Shown one piece after another: positions 1-13,311 of a DNA stretch of 64,000 nucleotides. The DNA is taken from the NCBI GenBank assembly GCA_950295325.1, contig OX485806.1, positions 13,390,001 to 13,454,000 on the forward strand. Direction: 5' to 3'. The notes under the pieces were generated by a model, which had not been told where the DNA came from, searched no databases, and worked only from the letters and a program-made list of their open reading frames with translations. Position 1 is the stretch's first letter; each line of letters begins with the position of its first letter. A program made the position numbers and the translations under genes. The stretch comes from Polytrichum commune. Taxonomy: Eukaryota; Streptophyta; Polytrichopsida; Polytrichales; Polytrichaceae.

Positions 1-3000
1 AAGTGAATTTGACACGTCCAAAAACGAGTTCATTTACTAAGAACATGTCCACTGGAAATTGTTTTTATATGAACATGTCCCTGGACATGTTAGGGACCTT
101 GTGAAAAATCACCACTGGTGGTGATACTCTTAGTGTGCAGTTTGGCACAGTAACTCAACTTTTGGTGTAGCCCGTATCACCAGTTTTGCTTACCAAAAAT
201 GGCCGACTTAGAGCTCTCATACTATGCCAAGGTTCAACCAAGCAACCCTGTCAGCTTGCCTATTTAAATTTTGAGAATAGGTCGAGGAGGACGTTACGAA
301 CTTTTCGGGGGAGGAATATTCGGTCAGGGGCAGCCACCTAACCAAAAAATCAAGGTTTTATGGACCCGACCAAAAACTGTTGGCCGCCCGCCCGACTTCG
401 AAAAAACCATTGCCCTTGCAAACTTGAAGGTCACTTATCCACGAATCCCATATTAAGTGCACTTAATCTTCAAGGTCCCAAATCCAATATATATGTTCAC
501 TTCTATTAAGTAGGTAAACAATTGACTAGGATTTCATTTTCAAAGTGAAACTGCCAATAAAGCAAGTAATCAACTTGGAAGTCAAAAATATTACAAAATC
601 CTCATTAGCACTGAGGTTATAATTTTTTGTGACTTATCATTGAAAAGGTCTTTGTCATTCTAAAATGGATCTAAAATTAGTGATTTTTTTTAATATGTTA
701 AATAATATAATCTAGTTAATACAACTAAATTTAATATAAATTCTTTTTAATCCTAATTAAGTCCAATTAAAACAAAAAATATGCTTACCAAATGCATTAA
801 GTCTAATTGACTACAAATTGGCAAAGAACGTAGAAACTTATCTTGCACTTCACCCATACTTGCTTGCTAACTTGAAACACATCCGAGGCAAACAAAAAAG
901 AACTCATTGCGCCGTCATGTTGTGGCGTTTTCATATTGCATATTACACCCACCACATCATCGTTCTTAGAGAGAGGCGGTAAGAAGTTTCCTAATCGTCA
1001 TCGAACATTCCTCAAATATCTGCATTTTAATAAATAAATAAATAACCATTTATGTCATTTGCATATGTATGTTCGTACATTGTAACTTGTATGGAAGGTC
1101 TATATTGAATCCACCTATATATTCATATTAGCAACACAATTTATATTTAATCATAGAGTCTTCCAACTTACCTTGTACCTGTAATAACCACTGCGTCTTT
1201 TATGTTGTTATTCATATACTCACATGAAAATAATATTTTGATTGTTGTTGTTTTTTTTTCTCCTAGGAGTAAAGACTATTTAACACTCTTTTGCACATGA
1301 TGACAACATCGTTGTGTACATGTATATATGATATCTATATGGATATTCTTCAACACCAACCACGTCCAAAGACTATTATAAGAGACTATTGGATTTATAA
1401 TTGATAAAATGCATGGCTATATAGTTGACTAACTATAGTATAAGACCGAATGACTAAGTACCTAAATGATTAAATGATTATAGTGCTAATTCTTAAATGA
1501 CATGGGATTAACATGACCACAATCATGAATTATTAAAATAATATTATAATTTATGACTATATATTTGAACATTTAATGGATATCATGACTAAATGATACT
1601 ATGTTATAATTATATTATGACTAAAACATAATAGAAATAAAGATTGCATGACTGTAAAATTGAATGAATAGATTGAATGACTAAATGATTTATAAACTTA
1701 GTTAACCATAATGTAAATTAATAAATGATTCGGAGTTAGTATAACCACAATCATAAATGATTAAAATAATATCACCATGTATGACTAAATAATGTAACAT
1801 TTGAATGACAAGATGATATAATTACAAAACAACTTAAAGACAATAGAAATGAAGACTACATGACTAAGAGATTAAATAAATAGACTAATGACTAAACAAT
1901 TTATAGACCTATTTGATTATAGTATAAATTCCGGGGTTAGCATGATCATAATTATAAACGACTAAAGCAGTCCTACCATATATGCCTAAAAAATTGAGAA
2001 TCTCAATGACAAGATGATATAATTACAACACGACTAAAGGATAATACAAATGAAGACTACATAACCATATTATTACTTGAATAGATGACATAATAGCTAA
2101 AATTCAGGAGGTTGAGAGAATTGAAAACAATACCATGTATTCGAGCATGTATTAAGTAAAATGTTACACTATACAAGTCATTGGATTGCAATAAATGATT
2201 GAGATAAATATATATTGACAAAAATATTAGCATAATATATTCCACTACAAACCAAATTGTACTCCAATAAATGATGTTATATCACTTTTTATCACGTTTT
2301 ATAAAGATATAGCTCTATTAACTGGCATATTATTCTACACTTACATTATGATTTTTTCTTCCATGTGTTGACAACCTTTAGTATCTAATTTAAGTTGTTG
2401 TGCATTTCAACCTTTATGACATCAATAATAACATTATTTATGATGTAATGTTGTCGGATATTATCAACATCTTATATTCAAATATACAACCTTGAAAATA
2501 AAGAACACCATACAAAAGTCAGTTGTGAGGTAAAATAGACACTCATTAGGTTTCCAGACAAAGGGTTTGATTTGTAGTTACCTTTAATTCGTAACTAAAC
2601 TAATTTAAGGGTCGGAAGTCTTACAAGTGAAAATGTCATAGTTAGCCTTCCTAAGTATCTAATTAGTCCCATACAACTTTAGTTGTCATAGAATATGTAA
2701 TTTATTTATTTATTAATATAATTATTCTATAAAAATTTAAAATTGCTAATATGACATTTTAAAATTCCAAACTATTTTAAAATTAAATAAAGAGGAAATA
2801 TTATTTTATGAGTTGCCTCACGGAAATGCTCATAACTTCTATTAAATTTTTTAAAATAATACAAAACTAATTAGATTAGAAAGATAACCTCAATATCTAT
2901 CTAAAAATATAAAATGCATAGAAAATGGACACACTAGTAACTTGAGTGAAGCTACAAAGTCAGTAATACCAAAACATTGTTTGTCTTACGGAAATGTCTA

Positions 3001-4920
3001 TAACTTCTTGACAAAGTTGTGAATGTTTATAAAACTAATTATATTGGAAATAATATTTTAATATATATCTATTTATATTAAATATATTGAATATTGAATT
3101 TGGATCAAGATGTAATTTTTTAATTTTGTCATTATTTTTAATCTAAAATTACTATCTATGTGATATTCTATATAAATTTATTATACTTAATCAGCAAAAA
3201 AAATAGAGTACAACTTCAACATGAGGAACAAAAATTTAATAAACTATAAGAGAATATTTTTATCAAATAGAGAAAACAACATCATTCTCTCTTAAGAACT
3301 ACGAACACTCGAATAATACTAAGTACCTAGCTACGAGACTTTTAATTAATGATGGGGTTGATCAAGGTCGGAAGTGGTTGAGGTTGAAGACAAAGGGTTG
3401 AAATGAATGATTAAAATAAACATAACGAATTGAATAAATGAACATCCATTAAATACAAACAACATTGAACTTGAAAACCATACAAAAATGAACTTGAAAC
3501 CCAAACAATAAATTTGAAAACCAAATAAGACATGGAGAAAAAAAAAAACAAGAGAACTTACCTCATGTTACCAACCACTAGTGTCATAGATCTTCAACTC
3601 AACAAACTTATCTTTACCCAACTATAAGATCGTGCATCTACTAGATCCTCCAAGACATGCAATTATGTAAACATAGCATATATAACAATAATGATTGTTG
3701 TCCAATAAAGCGAGACTTTGGGTGTTGATTCTATGGTTGAGCCTTCAGGGTGTGTTGTAGTATGGTCATTAGGTGTTGCCATGAACATTAAACATTATAT
3801 TGTGATTACTTAATACATATCATCAATATAATGGTTTTTTACAATTAATAAATACACAATAGTTGAATTAAAACCCTAAACATTAAAGACGCAAAGAAAA
3901 ATCCCAAAATATAACATCAATCATGCCACATGTGAAGAATCGCTCAAGGAATTGGAATCCTCGCTTCAAAATTATCACATCCAAAAGGTTGTGGTCATTA
4001 TGAACACCAATAATACAAGGGTTTGCTTTAAAGTAGCATTTAAGTCACAAGTGTTTGATCATTTCAAGCATTGAAAAAGATGGAGGATTCAAGGAGGGTT
4101 TCTTTAAACTAGTAGTGAAGATGATGAAAACGGAGGGAGGGTTTTTTTAAACCGGGACTCGGAGAGGTGAAGATGGAGATTTTTTCAAAGCGATGATTCA
4201 AAGGGTTGAAGGTAGAGGTTTTTATGAACTAGGGATAAAGAAGGCGAAGATGAAGAGTTTCTTTAAATTGAATGGAATTTTTCCTTACAACACTCAAGAA
4301 AATGAAGATAGAGGTTTTTTTTAAAAGAACATTCAACTCACAAGAACATTCAGCTCACAGAAACCCTAAACTTACACGAGCATCCAACTTACAAGAATTT
4401 GAAATGAATACATTAAGGGACACACAGTAGACGCCATGAATCTTTGAAATGATTTTGGAAGCACTCCGCATTCATGTTTGGCTCAAACACTATGACATGC
4501 ATTAGACTCCACATATATGGCTAAGACACTAGCATTAACTCCGTCATCTACATATCCTCTAGCCAAAAAACCGTGATGATGAGAGACGCTAATAACTCTC
4601 GTGTTAGGTCTAGTGTTAATCACTCTCTAGCAAATTGTGCAATGATGATACCCTAAATCCTAAAGGTGATTAGCACCTTTACACATCTAATTAGGCCTCA
4701 CTCGAAACCCTAGGCATATTTTCAATCGATCGTACACGTTAATCCCTAGTCATCAACATCAAATAGCCATCATCATCAAATCAAATCGCAGCAAGCATGA
4801 CAACCAAAAAGGAGAGACGATGTGGTGAAAGAGTGTGAAACTTTGTTGTGGATACAACATTGCTAAACATCTATGCAAGACATCAAAGTAGGAGCGAATG
4901 CGCCAAAGAGAGATATCTAC
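1..4920. other. AT-rich intergenic region, no supported gene
   Basis: No open frame here resembles a known protein and none joins to another by plausible splice sites. The stretch is strongly AT-rich with many short homopolymers. Its one clear structure is the degenerate tandem repeat annotated separately at about 1500-2075. The part at 4040-4330 has purine-rich, repeated phrases such as gaggtttttttaa and gaagatgaag, which look like old local duplications. I see no RNA gene. Confidence 0.6.
1500..2075. repeat. Degenerate tandem repeat, about 200-230 bp unit, three units
   Basis: The phrase ataaccacaatcataaatga recurs in diverged form at about 1509, 1737 and 1938. Each time it is followed by ttaaaataatat-type sequence, then a gatgatataattacaa block, then an aatgaagactacatgacta block. 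The period is therefore about 200-230 bp with substantial divergence. Short gactaaatgatt motifs are sprinkled through the same area and may be the older sub-unit. No coding potential was seen. Confidence 0.65.
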
Positions 4921-4929
4921 CTCAGGGGC

Positions 4930-5555
4930 ACTTCATATTAGGGCCCATTTCTAGGGCCCATTTCCAAACCCTAGGCATCAACCAATGAGAGTGCTTAGAT
5001 TGCCCAAATGGGCCCTAATATGGGCCCAAGGGCTTTATATTGAGAGTCGGTCCACTTCTCCTAAAGCTTGCATGGCGGGTGACATGGCGGCATTTTGGAG
5101 GGAAAAAAGTGGGCCGAAGGCAAAAAAATGGGTCGAGGGTTTATGGAGACCCACTTCGCACCTACGGCCCACTTCACCCAACTTCCGTCATATAGTCATT
5201 TATGACTTTATGACTTTATGGTTTTATGACTTTATGACTTTAGTTCAAGCAAGGACATAATTCATTTAAGACAAAGTGGGCCGTGGATTGGGCCTTACAA
5301 TGTAAAGTCCCTAGGCCCATTTGAAAGGCCCACTTTAAAGTAGAATTTCCAATTTGGGCCCTACAAGTGGGCCTATGGACTTTATATTGCAAGGCCCACT
5401 CAACGGCCCACTTTGTAAAGTAGGGCTAAAGTTAAGGCCCACTTCAAGTCCAAGTGGGCTCAACTCCAAATGGGCCGGCCGCCAAATGGGCCCTAATATA
5501 AAGTGGCCCTTAGAAAGAACACCCAACCTCCAAAGAGCCAAACCAAGCCTTCAAA
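4930..5555. promoter_or_regulatory. Dense cluster of TGGGCC/GGCCCA motifs
   Basis: About nineteen copies of TGGGCC or its complement occur in roughly 600 bp, for example near 4941, 4954, 5011, 5023, 5110, 5165, 5277, 5289, 5311, 5325, 5355, 5367, 5391, 5403, 5435, 5471 and 5486. Many are extended to aagtgggcc or ggcccactt. TGGGCY is the site II element bound by TCP transcription factors in plant promoters. That many copies in both orientations is also compatible with a short degenerate repeat. A small array of gactttatg units lies inside at 5203-5243. The nearest recognised gene start is about 1.1 kb to the right. Confidence 0.45.
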
Positions 5556-5559
5556 GAAT

Positions 5560-6667
5560 TGGGCTGCACCCTCGCAAATTCATCGTCACCCTCCATGCCT
5601 CGAGGGGTACATCCATTGGCATCGACCAGTAACCTATAGCACCGGTCACCGTCCTTCTTCCGGGCAGGGAACGAATGTTTTAGCTGCCCTGTCAGCCCTG
5701 TGAAAGTTCGTATGGGGGGCAATTAGTGTCCGCCGTGCAAAAGGCAATACTGGTTTGGAAACCCACCCACACGACGACACATAGAAATGTACAAGGGAGG
5801 AGCATGTGAAACCAATTTCTTGTATTGGCAGTGAGAAAAGTGTGTTCGGCTCTCACTCCTAACTTATCATTCTTCATGTTGTATGCCCTCATCGCATCTT
5901 CCTCTTCTTCTGGATGCCATACGCGGCGTACCCAATTGGTAGGTTGCATTCCTCAGCGCATGATGTGCCGAACTAAAACCTTGACGATTTGATCTGCCTG
6001 TGTGTTTCGAGTCAAAGTGGAGGAATTTTGTCTGTGAATCCTCAGTTGGACGAGCATTCAAGTGCCCAAAGGTGGCAGTTTGGGAGCTGGGTTACTGTGC
6101 TTGCATTCAAACCTTCACTCACATTCGCACCGAGGGATACCTTTGGAGGTGTCACACACAATTGCTTCGAAATTATGTGACTCTACATTGTTGAGATTGT
6201 CTTTGGAAGCTTGACAATGTGTCTCGTTTAGAATCCTTGTTTGCGACATGTCAGCTTGGTAGGGTTTGGATTTTGCCAGGGGTGGGCTTCGATCAGTACC
6301 TACCGATGAGTTCCTTCATGTCAATTTCTCCCAACACTGACTAGATTAAGAATCCCACCATAGCTAGGTGAAGGCTCAATCTCAAATTTCGTGCCCTATC
6401 TTGTGATTTTGGTCCGAATTGGCACGGTGGACAAGGCCAAGAGTCCGGTACTAAACCACTCGTAGTGAATTATTGTCTAGCCAACACCGAAGATAAGGAT
6501 ATGGAGTGCGAAATATGTGAAAATTGTGGAGGAGAAGGGTATTTTGGGATTCATTGATTGGTCGATCGATTAATGGCAGGCAGGCGGATACTGATATACT
6601 CTGGGTGGTGGTTGTTGATCATGTTGTTGTTCAGGCAATCAGGAATAGTTGAAGGTGATTTAGTGAG
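5560..6667. other. Unassigned spacer and upstream region of L-galactose dehydrogenase
   Basis: Several 60-85-codon open frames lie on both strands and overlap each other, and none matches a family I recognise. GC content is higher than in the flanking spacer. The frames on the minus strand at 5510-6061 look like a possible decayed coding segment, but I could not join them. The last few hundred bases before 6668 should hold the promoter and 5' UTR of the dehydrogenase gene. I do not see a convincing TATA box. Confidence 0.4.
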
Positions 6668-9600
6668 ATGGCAGGGTTGGGGTTGAGAGATCTGGGAGCA
6701 ACCGGGTTGAGGGTTACATCGATTGGCTATGGCTGCTCGCCTTTAGGCAACCTCTATGGGACAGTGAAGGAGGAGGAAGCCATCGCCTCCGTGCATGAAG
6801 CGGCCCGCCTGGGAGTCAACTTCTTCGACGTCTCACCGTATGTACATCTTCTTCCTCAAATTTCTCAAGTATTTTGCTACAATTTGCTACATTCTGCTAC
6901 ATTGGAGGGTTTGATTTTGAGTTGGGTCCCCTATTGAGACTTGATGCATTTGCACTAAGTTAGTGTTCCTCTCCCATGCCAATAAGATTTAGCGGAAGGA
7001 AATCGAAAACAAACAAGGCATCTAAGTATGTCGTGACAGAAGTGAAGAATTCCCTAGCAGCACATAGGTCCAAGTGCAATCTTGCGGTTGATTGATTGCA
7101 CCACTAGTGCAAATGAGAATGTCCTGCTTCCTCTTCCTCAATTTCTCAAGGATTTGCTATATTTTGCTAATCTGGAGAAGTTGATTTTGAGTTGGGTCCC
7201 CTCTTGAAGCTTGATGGATTTGCACTAGTACCCATCTCTCCCAAGCTGAAAAGATTTACTAGAAGGATGGGAAAAACAAACAAGTTATCTTTGTCTTCAC
7301 AGAGGTGAAGGATTCCCCTGGCACATGGCTCGAGTGCAATCTTGTGATTGATTATTGCACCCTTGGTGCAAAGGAGAAAGTCCTTCCTCCTCTTCCTCAA
7401 TTTTCTCAAGGATTTTCTATATTTTACTACATTGGAGAATTTGATTTTGCGTTGGGGTCCCCTACTGAAACTTGATGCATTTGCACTAGTACCCTCTCCT
7501 ATGCCAAAGAGACCGACCAAAAGGAAGGGGAACACAAGCAAGGCAAATAAGTTTGTCGTGATAGAAGTGAAGGATTCCCCAGCCTTAAGGCTCAAGTGCA
7601 ATCTTGTGATTGATTGATAGCACTTTTAGTGCAATAAGAAGTCCTCCCTCCTTCCTTAGATTTTCGAGTATTTTCTGTGATTCTGTTACATTGTTGTTTT
7701 CAAGAAATTATTGGAGATGGCTAGAATTATTGTCTCTTGTGCCCCCTATGGAAACTTGATGCATGAGCACTAGTGCCTCTCTCTTATGCCAAAAAGGTTT
7801 AGCAATTAGGGGAGAAATACAAACGAAACAAGTGATCCACGTCATGATAGAAGTGAAGTATTCCCTGGTCACATGGCTCGAGTGCAAACTTGTGATGATT
7901 GCATTACTAGTACAAAGGAGAAGATTCTTTTCTTGAAGAAGGTTGCTCTCTGTGCACATAATCACCTCTCTTTTCTGGAGCATCTAAATGTTGCGGTGAC
8001 TAACCTACTCGGTGGCTGCGTTCCATTCTCAAGCATCTAAGTGTCGCAGTGACTAACCTCTTGGGAGTTGTTTCCCCTACTCGCTCCCTACATGCAATTA
8101 TATATCCACATGTCGGTGTAAGTTCACCTGCAAGTGGCGCTAATTCCTCTCTGTATAAGTTCACATGGTTGAATGAACCAATGATGAATAGGAGGTTTTT
8201 TTTAATGTTTTTTTAGTGTCTCCACTTCTAGTGGCCAATTATTCTAAAAAACAGATCTGGCATTGGGACCCCCCTCCTAGGGTTTGATTTCCATGGAATT
8301 TTACAATAGATTCTTTGTCACATTAGGACCCCTATGGGTGCGATTTCCGTGAAAATTGACAATTGATTCTTACATTGGGATCCCTATGGGTGTGATTTTT
8401 GTGAAATTTGACAATTGATTCTTCTCACATTTGACACCCCTATTGGTGTGATTCCCGTGGAATTTGACAATGGATTCTTGGTCACATTGGGACCCCCTAT
8501 TGGAGTGATTTCCCTGAAAATTGACAGTGGATTCTTGGTTGTGGATGTAACAGGCACTATGGCGATACGCTGGCTGAGACTGTTCTCGGGAAGGCAATGA
8601 AAACCATGCCAATCCCTCGAGAGAGTTTTGTGGTGTCAACCAAGTGCGGTCGGTATGGATCTGTGTTTGATTTCAGTGCCGAGCGGGTGACACGTAGTGT
8701 GGATGAGAGCTTGGAGCGGCTCAACCTGGACTACGTGGACATCATCCTCTGCCACGACGTTGAGTTCGGTTCACTTGATCAGGTGCTCAATTTCTCCTCC
8801 TTCTGCCCTTGTTTGAGGAATTACGTTACTCAGTGACCCTGAATTGGGTAACCCTTGAGTGTAGCCTGGTTATGGCCATGGTGGCCTGGGTACGTTCAGC
8901 CAAGCCTGCCCGAGGCCATTGTGGCTACCAACCGTTACCCATAAACACCTCGGAGGGAGTTTTCTTCCTTTGTTATTAGGGGGAGATTATAAAGCACAAC
9001 CTTCAGGTTACGGACATAGGTAACCTTGAAGGCCCGGGAGGGGTTACTGGACATGACCATTTTGGTGCCTTCTTCTCTGGACCCTCCGATCATGAAGATA
9101 GACAGCCTAGATTGAGGGCATGTGAAAGAGAGGGTTATGCTATGTGGAAGATGTCCTCTTCCCTAATCCCAGAAGGCCACCTCATGTGCCAAATGGTTAT
9201 GGGTTTTTCCCCTGAAGCATGTTGCTTACAGGGATTGCCTCTGTGATTACTGGATTCTCCCCAACTCGGCACCCTAGATCCCAACATGGTAGTCCCTTGG
9301 GATTTCCTTGATTCTCACTTCCTGCTCTCAGGCTCCGCCCTTGTGCAAGGCACCTCAAACCAAGGAAGCCCCTTGTTCAAGGGACTTATCCTATAAGTAT
9401 GAACTGAAGGTTACCTGGTATAACATGTTTTGTCCAGATCTTGAGCCGTCAATGATAGGTTCGAAGGTGGGGCGGGGGGACATTCTAGTTATAGGATAAT
9501 ACCCCTCTACTGAACATTCATCTGGAGAATTCACAACGGCAAGAGATCTGGAGAAACCGGTTATGGCCAGGTTAGGATTTAGGCTTTGGTAAAGTGGGCT

Positions 9601-12600
9601 ATGAGGATCATGAGATATTTCCTCTGAATCTGTTTAATCCAGAATGGCCTAAGCATCCCAAAATGAGACTCTAAATTCCACATGAGCATTGGATCCTGCA
9701 ACAAAAAAGCTGAGTATCTTTTAGCAATTGCAACCTTCTCCATATGTAGCTATTGAAATCGTCTATCATCTCCAAAAGATTGATTGGAAACAGCCATGCA
9801 TGGTTATCCTCTATACCTCATAAAGTGCTCACATCTCAAGAGTTGTTTTCTCGACAGCATGATCACTTTATGGCCTTGTTATGCTTGGGATGCTCCGCCA
9901 TGTGGTAGTATCATCAATTTCAATCAATCTTATTAAGTTTATCATTAGAGTATTGGAAATAATAAGTTCTATAAGATTGATTTTTATGATTATGATGAAC
10001 TTTCAAAGTTTTTACTTCTAATGACTTCGTTGTAGGAGGGCCAAAAATGTTTTCTTCCATTACAAACCTTGTGGATGGGATCCTTTGATGGCGCCTTACA
10101 ACTTGTAGTTTATAATAGTACTTGAGAAACACTTGGAAATGTTATTTTATAACACATCTTGGAAAAGGCTTTACTTCTCATACCTTTGAGGATTGTTCTG
10201 TACTGCATGCAGGTTTTGAATGAGACCATTCCTGCCCTTCAGAAAGTGAAGGAGACCGGGAAAGTGAGGCATATTGGAATCAGTGGGCTACCTCTACATA
10301 TTTACAGGCATGTTTTCCTACATTTCACTTAAACAAGGACTTGTTACACTAATTACGTTAAAATATTGTAGGTCACATTATTGATCTTATTTCCACACTA
10401 AAAGCATTGGAGATAATACTGTGGGCGCACACTAATTACCACGCACAATATTTAACATGAATGGTCCATGTTGTAGGTCACAATATGTCTATTGGAAATG
10501 GATTGAATATAGTTTGAATGTGAAAGACTTCTAACCTAAGGGAAGGAGGTGGATATATCATGTTGGCATGACAAGTGTAACTAAGGTTTTCTAATTGTGG
10601 GGCACATTGTAGGGTGGGACTGACCACCTTTGCAATTGCTAACCCAATGAGACAATTGTTGACTTCCATAAAGGGTGGCTTAAATCCAATGCCTTATCCG
10701 GATCCCATGGGAACTCCAAGGTTAGGCCACCTGAGGCCAAAGTAGGACTCGAAAGGGTGACCTTCCTAGCATTTGATTTCCAATGCCCCCTTCCACCTAT
10801 GGCCCACTCAATCATAGTGAGGCAATATTCTTCGAAAGGAGGCAATAGTCTTCGAGGACCCTCTAATTTTCGTAATGCTTGTTTCGGGATTCCATAGACT
10901 TAGACCAACTCAATGATGAAGCAACACCATACATCATGCGGTAGAAACATTGGAGTCATCTTTCTTCCTTTCTTTCTTTCTTGACTTGCATAACAATGTT
11001 GGCTTTCAGGTACGTGCTGGACCGAGCCCCCAAGGGAGTCGTGGACGTGATACTTTCCTACTGCCACCACAGCCTCAATGACACCTCGTTGCTGGATTTG
11101 GTGCCTTATTTGCAAGAGAAGGGTGTTGGCATTATTAGTGCCTCCCCAATGTCCATGGGCCTGCTCTCAGGGCAGGGTTACCCAGAGTGGCACCCTGCTC
11201 CCCACGAGCTCAAGGTTTCTGTTCTCCCCGCATTTGATCTCATTTTGCTTTAAACACAGGAAAATCATGGTGGCAAAAAATTGGATGACTTGATAACATT
11301 ATTAAGCCTCATAATAATATTATTCCGAGGAACCAGGAAACAAAGGCACTTTGATGGAAGCATCAAAAGCCATGTAAGAGAATATTGTGCAAAATTAAGC
11401 TTGTATCTGAGGATAGGCCTCTTACTAAATAAGGGAAAGTATTTGAGTTTTCAAACGTGATCATTATGCATGTGGTGGGATAGCCGTCATGTGTTAACAC
11501 GCTTTTGTTTCAAGCCTTGCTCCAAAGTTGATCCTATTGTCACAATAGGCTGTAACTGGTCTTGGTTTGGTATCACAATTTTTTATAGTACTCAGGTATA
11601 TATTATGAGGGTCTTACTCTCTTTTGTTTACCAATAGGATGCAAGTATTTGAGGAATTTTTGTTTTCATACCATTTGGGCTTATACTTAGATGGAGTTAA
11701 CCTAGTACCAAAATGGTTTAAGGATGGTATCAAACCAAATAATGATTAGGTATACAAAGATTCTCTCATCTTATAATAGCCACCAAGCATCAAAATTTGC
11801 CAATGTTGATACCATCATAATATTGTGTATTTGATACCATGCACTTGCATATATACCTACTGGTCTAATACTGTTTGTAACTATATGGTTTTCTTTGTTT
11901 GCAGGTGGCCTGTGAGAAGGCTGCTGAGGTGTGCAAAGCCCAGGGCAAGAACATTGCCCAACTTGCCTTGCAATACGCTTTGAGGAACCGAGACATTGCA
12001 ACCACTTTAGTTGGCATGGGGTCTCCAGAACTGGTAATGACTGTGTCTTCCAAAACTTGATCCCAGAATTTTCCAGTTTATTTTTGTAGGCTGCTTCTGT
12101 TGTCCATCTTCCAAAACACTTCAACCTGATCTTATACATCACCTCTTCACTTTAAAGGCACCTCTACTTTTTTATTCACCTGCACTTAACAATATCTCAT
12201 AAATCATTAGAGAAATTAAAATTTGTAGAAGTGTCATGTCATATTAAGAAAACAACTAAAATCTACCTTCCCTCCCTCGTATTTATCTTTGTTGTCTTCA
12301 TCCGTTCCGCCCTTATTAATTCTCTTCTATCTCTCCATTCTTTCTTCAACCATTTCTTGTGTTTTCGCTTGCCCTCATATTATGCAATGCATTTTAGTTT
12401 TAGCAAGTGTTCAAGATCATGAGTATGTGTTCCATGGCAAAGGCTTTGAGATAACCAAGGATCATAAAGGACAGGCCACTAACTTATTAGGTAACACAAG
12501 AAAAAGCACATCAACAGCCTCAATGCATCCTTCAATTTACTTTCATTGGTCATGATTATTCAAGGAAATTTTTCTAGCCTTGGCTCTAATGACCCCAATT

Positions 12601-12777
12601 GGAACAAGGCCCACATAATAAACTGGGGTGTGGTTGTAGGTTCAACAAAACGTGAAGACAGCCATCGAGGTGGAGCACAGTGCAAATGTCGATGAGGAGC
12701 TCCTGAATGATGTAGAACGAATCTTACAGCCAGTGAAGAACCTCACTTGGCCAAGTGGTCGGGAAGAGAACAACTAG
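6668..12777 (+). CDS. L-galactose dehydrogenase (aldo-keto reductase), six exons
   Basis: This NAD-dependent enzyme oxidises L-galactose to L-galactono-1,4-lactone, the penultimate step of plant ascorbate synthesis, and is expected in the cytosol. Exons are 6668-6837, 8554-8782, 10213-10307, 11010-11214, 11905-12033 and 12640-12777. They give 966 nt, or 321 residues, which is the usual family length. The aldo-keto reductase tetrad is visible as D54, Y59, K87 and H124. GYGCSPLG (20-27), VVSTKCGRYG (83-92) and RHIGISGLP are family motifs. Every exon junction keeps frame. Intron 3 (10308-11009) starts with GC (CAG|GCATGT), because only that donor restores the frame. Intron 1 carries two tandem arrays. 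An AATAAA lies 181 nt past the stop. The gene is convergent with ARP4. The start ATG immediately precedes the family's conserved LRDLGATGL segment. Confidence 0.93.
6846..7925. repeat. Tandem array, four units of about 260-280 bp, in intron 1 of L-galactose dehydrogenase
   Basis: Units run at about 6846-7123, 7124-7382, 7383-7643 and 7644-7925. Each begins with a cttcctcaatttctcaagg phrase. It then carries ttgattttgagttgggtccc, a cttgatgcatttgcactagt block and an agaagtgaaggattccc block, and it ends with gcactagtgcaaaggagaa. The first unit starts only eight bases or so inside the intron. The two middle units are most alike and the fourth is most diverged. A partial relative of the unit, in reverse orientation, lies at about 32525-32680. 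Confidence 0.8.
8258..8541. repeat. Second tandem array, five units of about 56 bp, ending at the 3' splice site
   Basis: The unit reads approximately attgggacccctatgggtgt, followed by gatttccgtggaatttgacaa and tggattcttggtcac. Starts are near 8258, 8321, 8373, 8428 and 8485. The last copy ends about twelve bases before exon 2 (8554), so the branch-point and pyrimidine-tract region of this intron is made of repeat. Open frames seen here on both strands are products of the repeat rather than genes. Confidence 0.8.
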
Positions 12778-13311
12778 CTCTAGCCACCCGCAATAGAAAA
12801 TATTAATTGCAGTGTGGAAATGGGTGTATCAAACCATTTCGTAGATTTGGTCATGACAACCTCATCTGCACCAGAACTCTAAAATACAGCATTTCATTTA
12901 TGCAACGTTGTGTACCTATCTACTTTTGTGAAACATTAGCCATATGTTTTAGGAGAAAATAAATTAAGTTCAACTGCACAGGATCCTCCCTAAAAGGGTT
13001 GAGCATTTCTACAATAATCTTCCATAGCTATATCAAATACATTCAGTGATCCTCAACTCCCAGGTATGCATTGAGTTGTATTGATACAATAACCTTCCCC
13101 AAGAACCAAACCCCCAAGACCCTTGAATCTACCAAATATGTCTCGCTTGCGGTTAAGGACCTGGGAATAACTTCATGTGTGTCCAAAAAAGCAATGATCA
13201 CTATGTACATCTACAGGCTCCTTTCTTTCTTTCTTTCTATTCGACTAGCCTGAGTCCCACAAATGGGAAATTGACCCCTATACTTGGTATAATTCCCTCT
13301 GCTTGTACATC

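Noticed and set aside
5510-6061. Cluster of minus-strand frames of 64-85 codons
   Set aside because: They overlap in different frames, cannot be joined by good splice sites and resemble no family I know.
7167-7617. Open frames of 144 and 89 codons in intron 1 of L-galactose dehydrogenase
   Set aside because: They are built from the tandem units and repeat internally; they carry no independent gene evidence.
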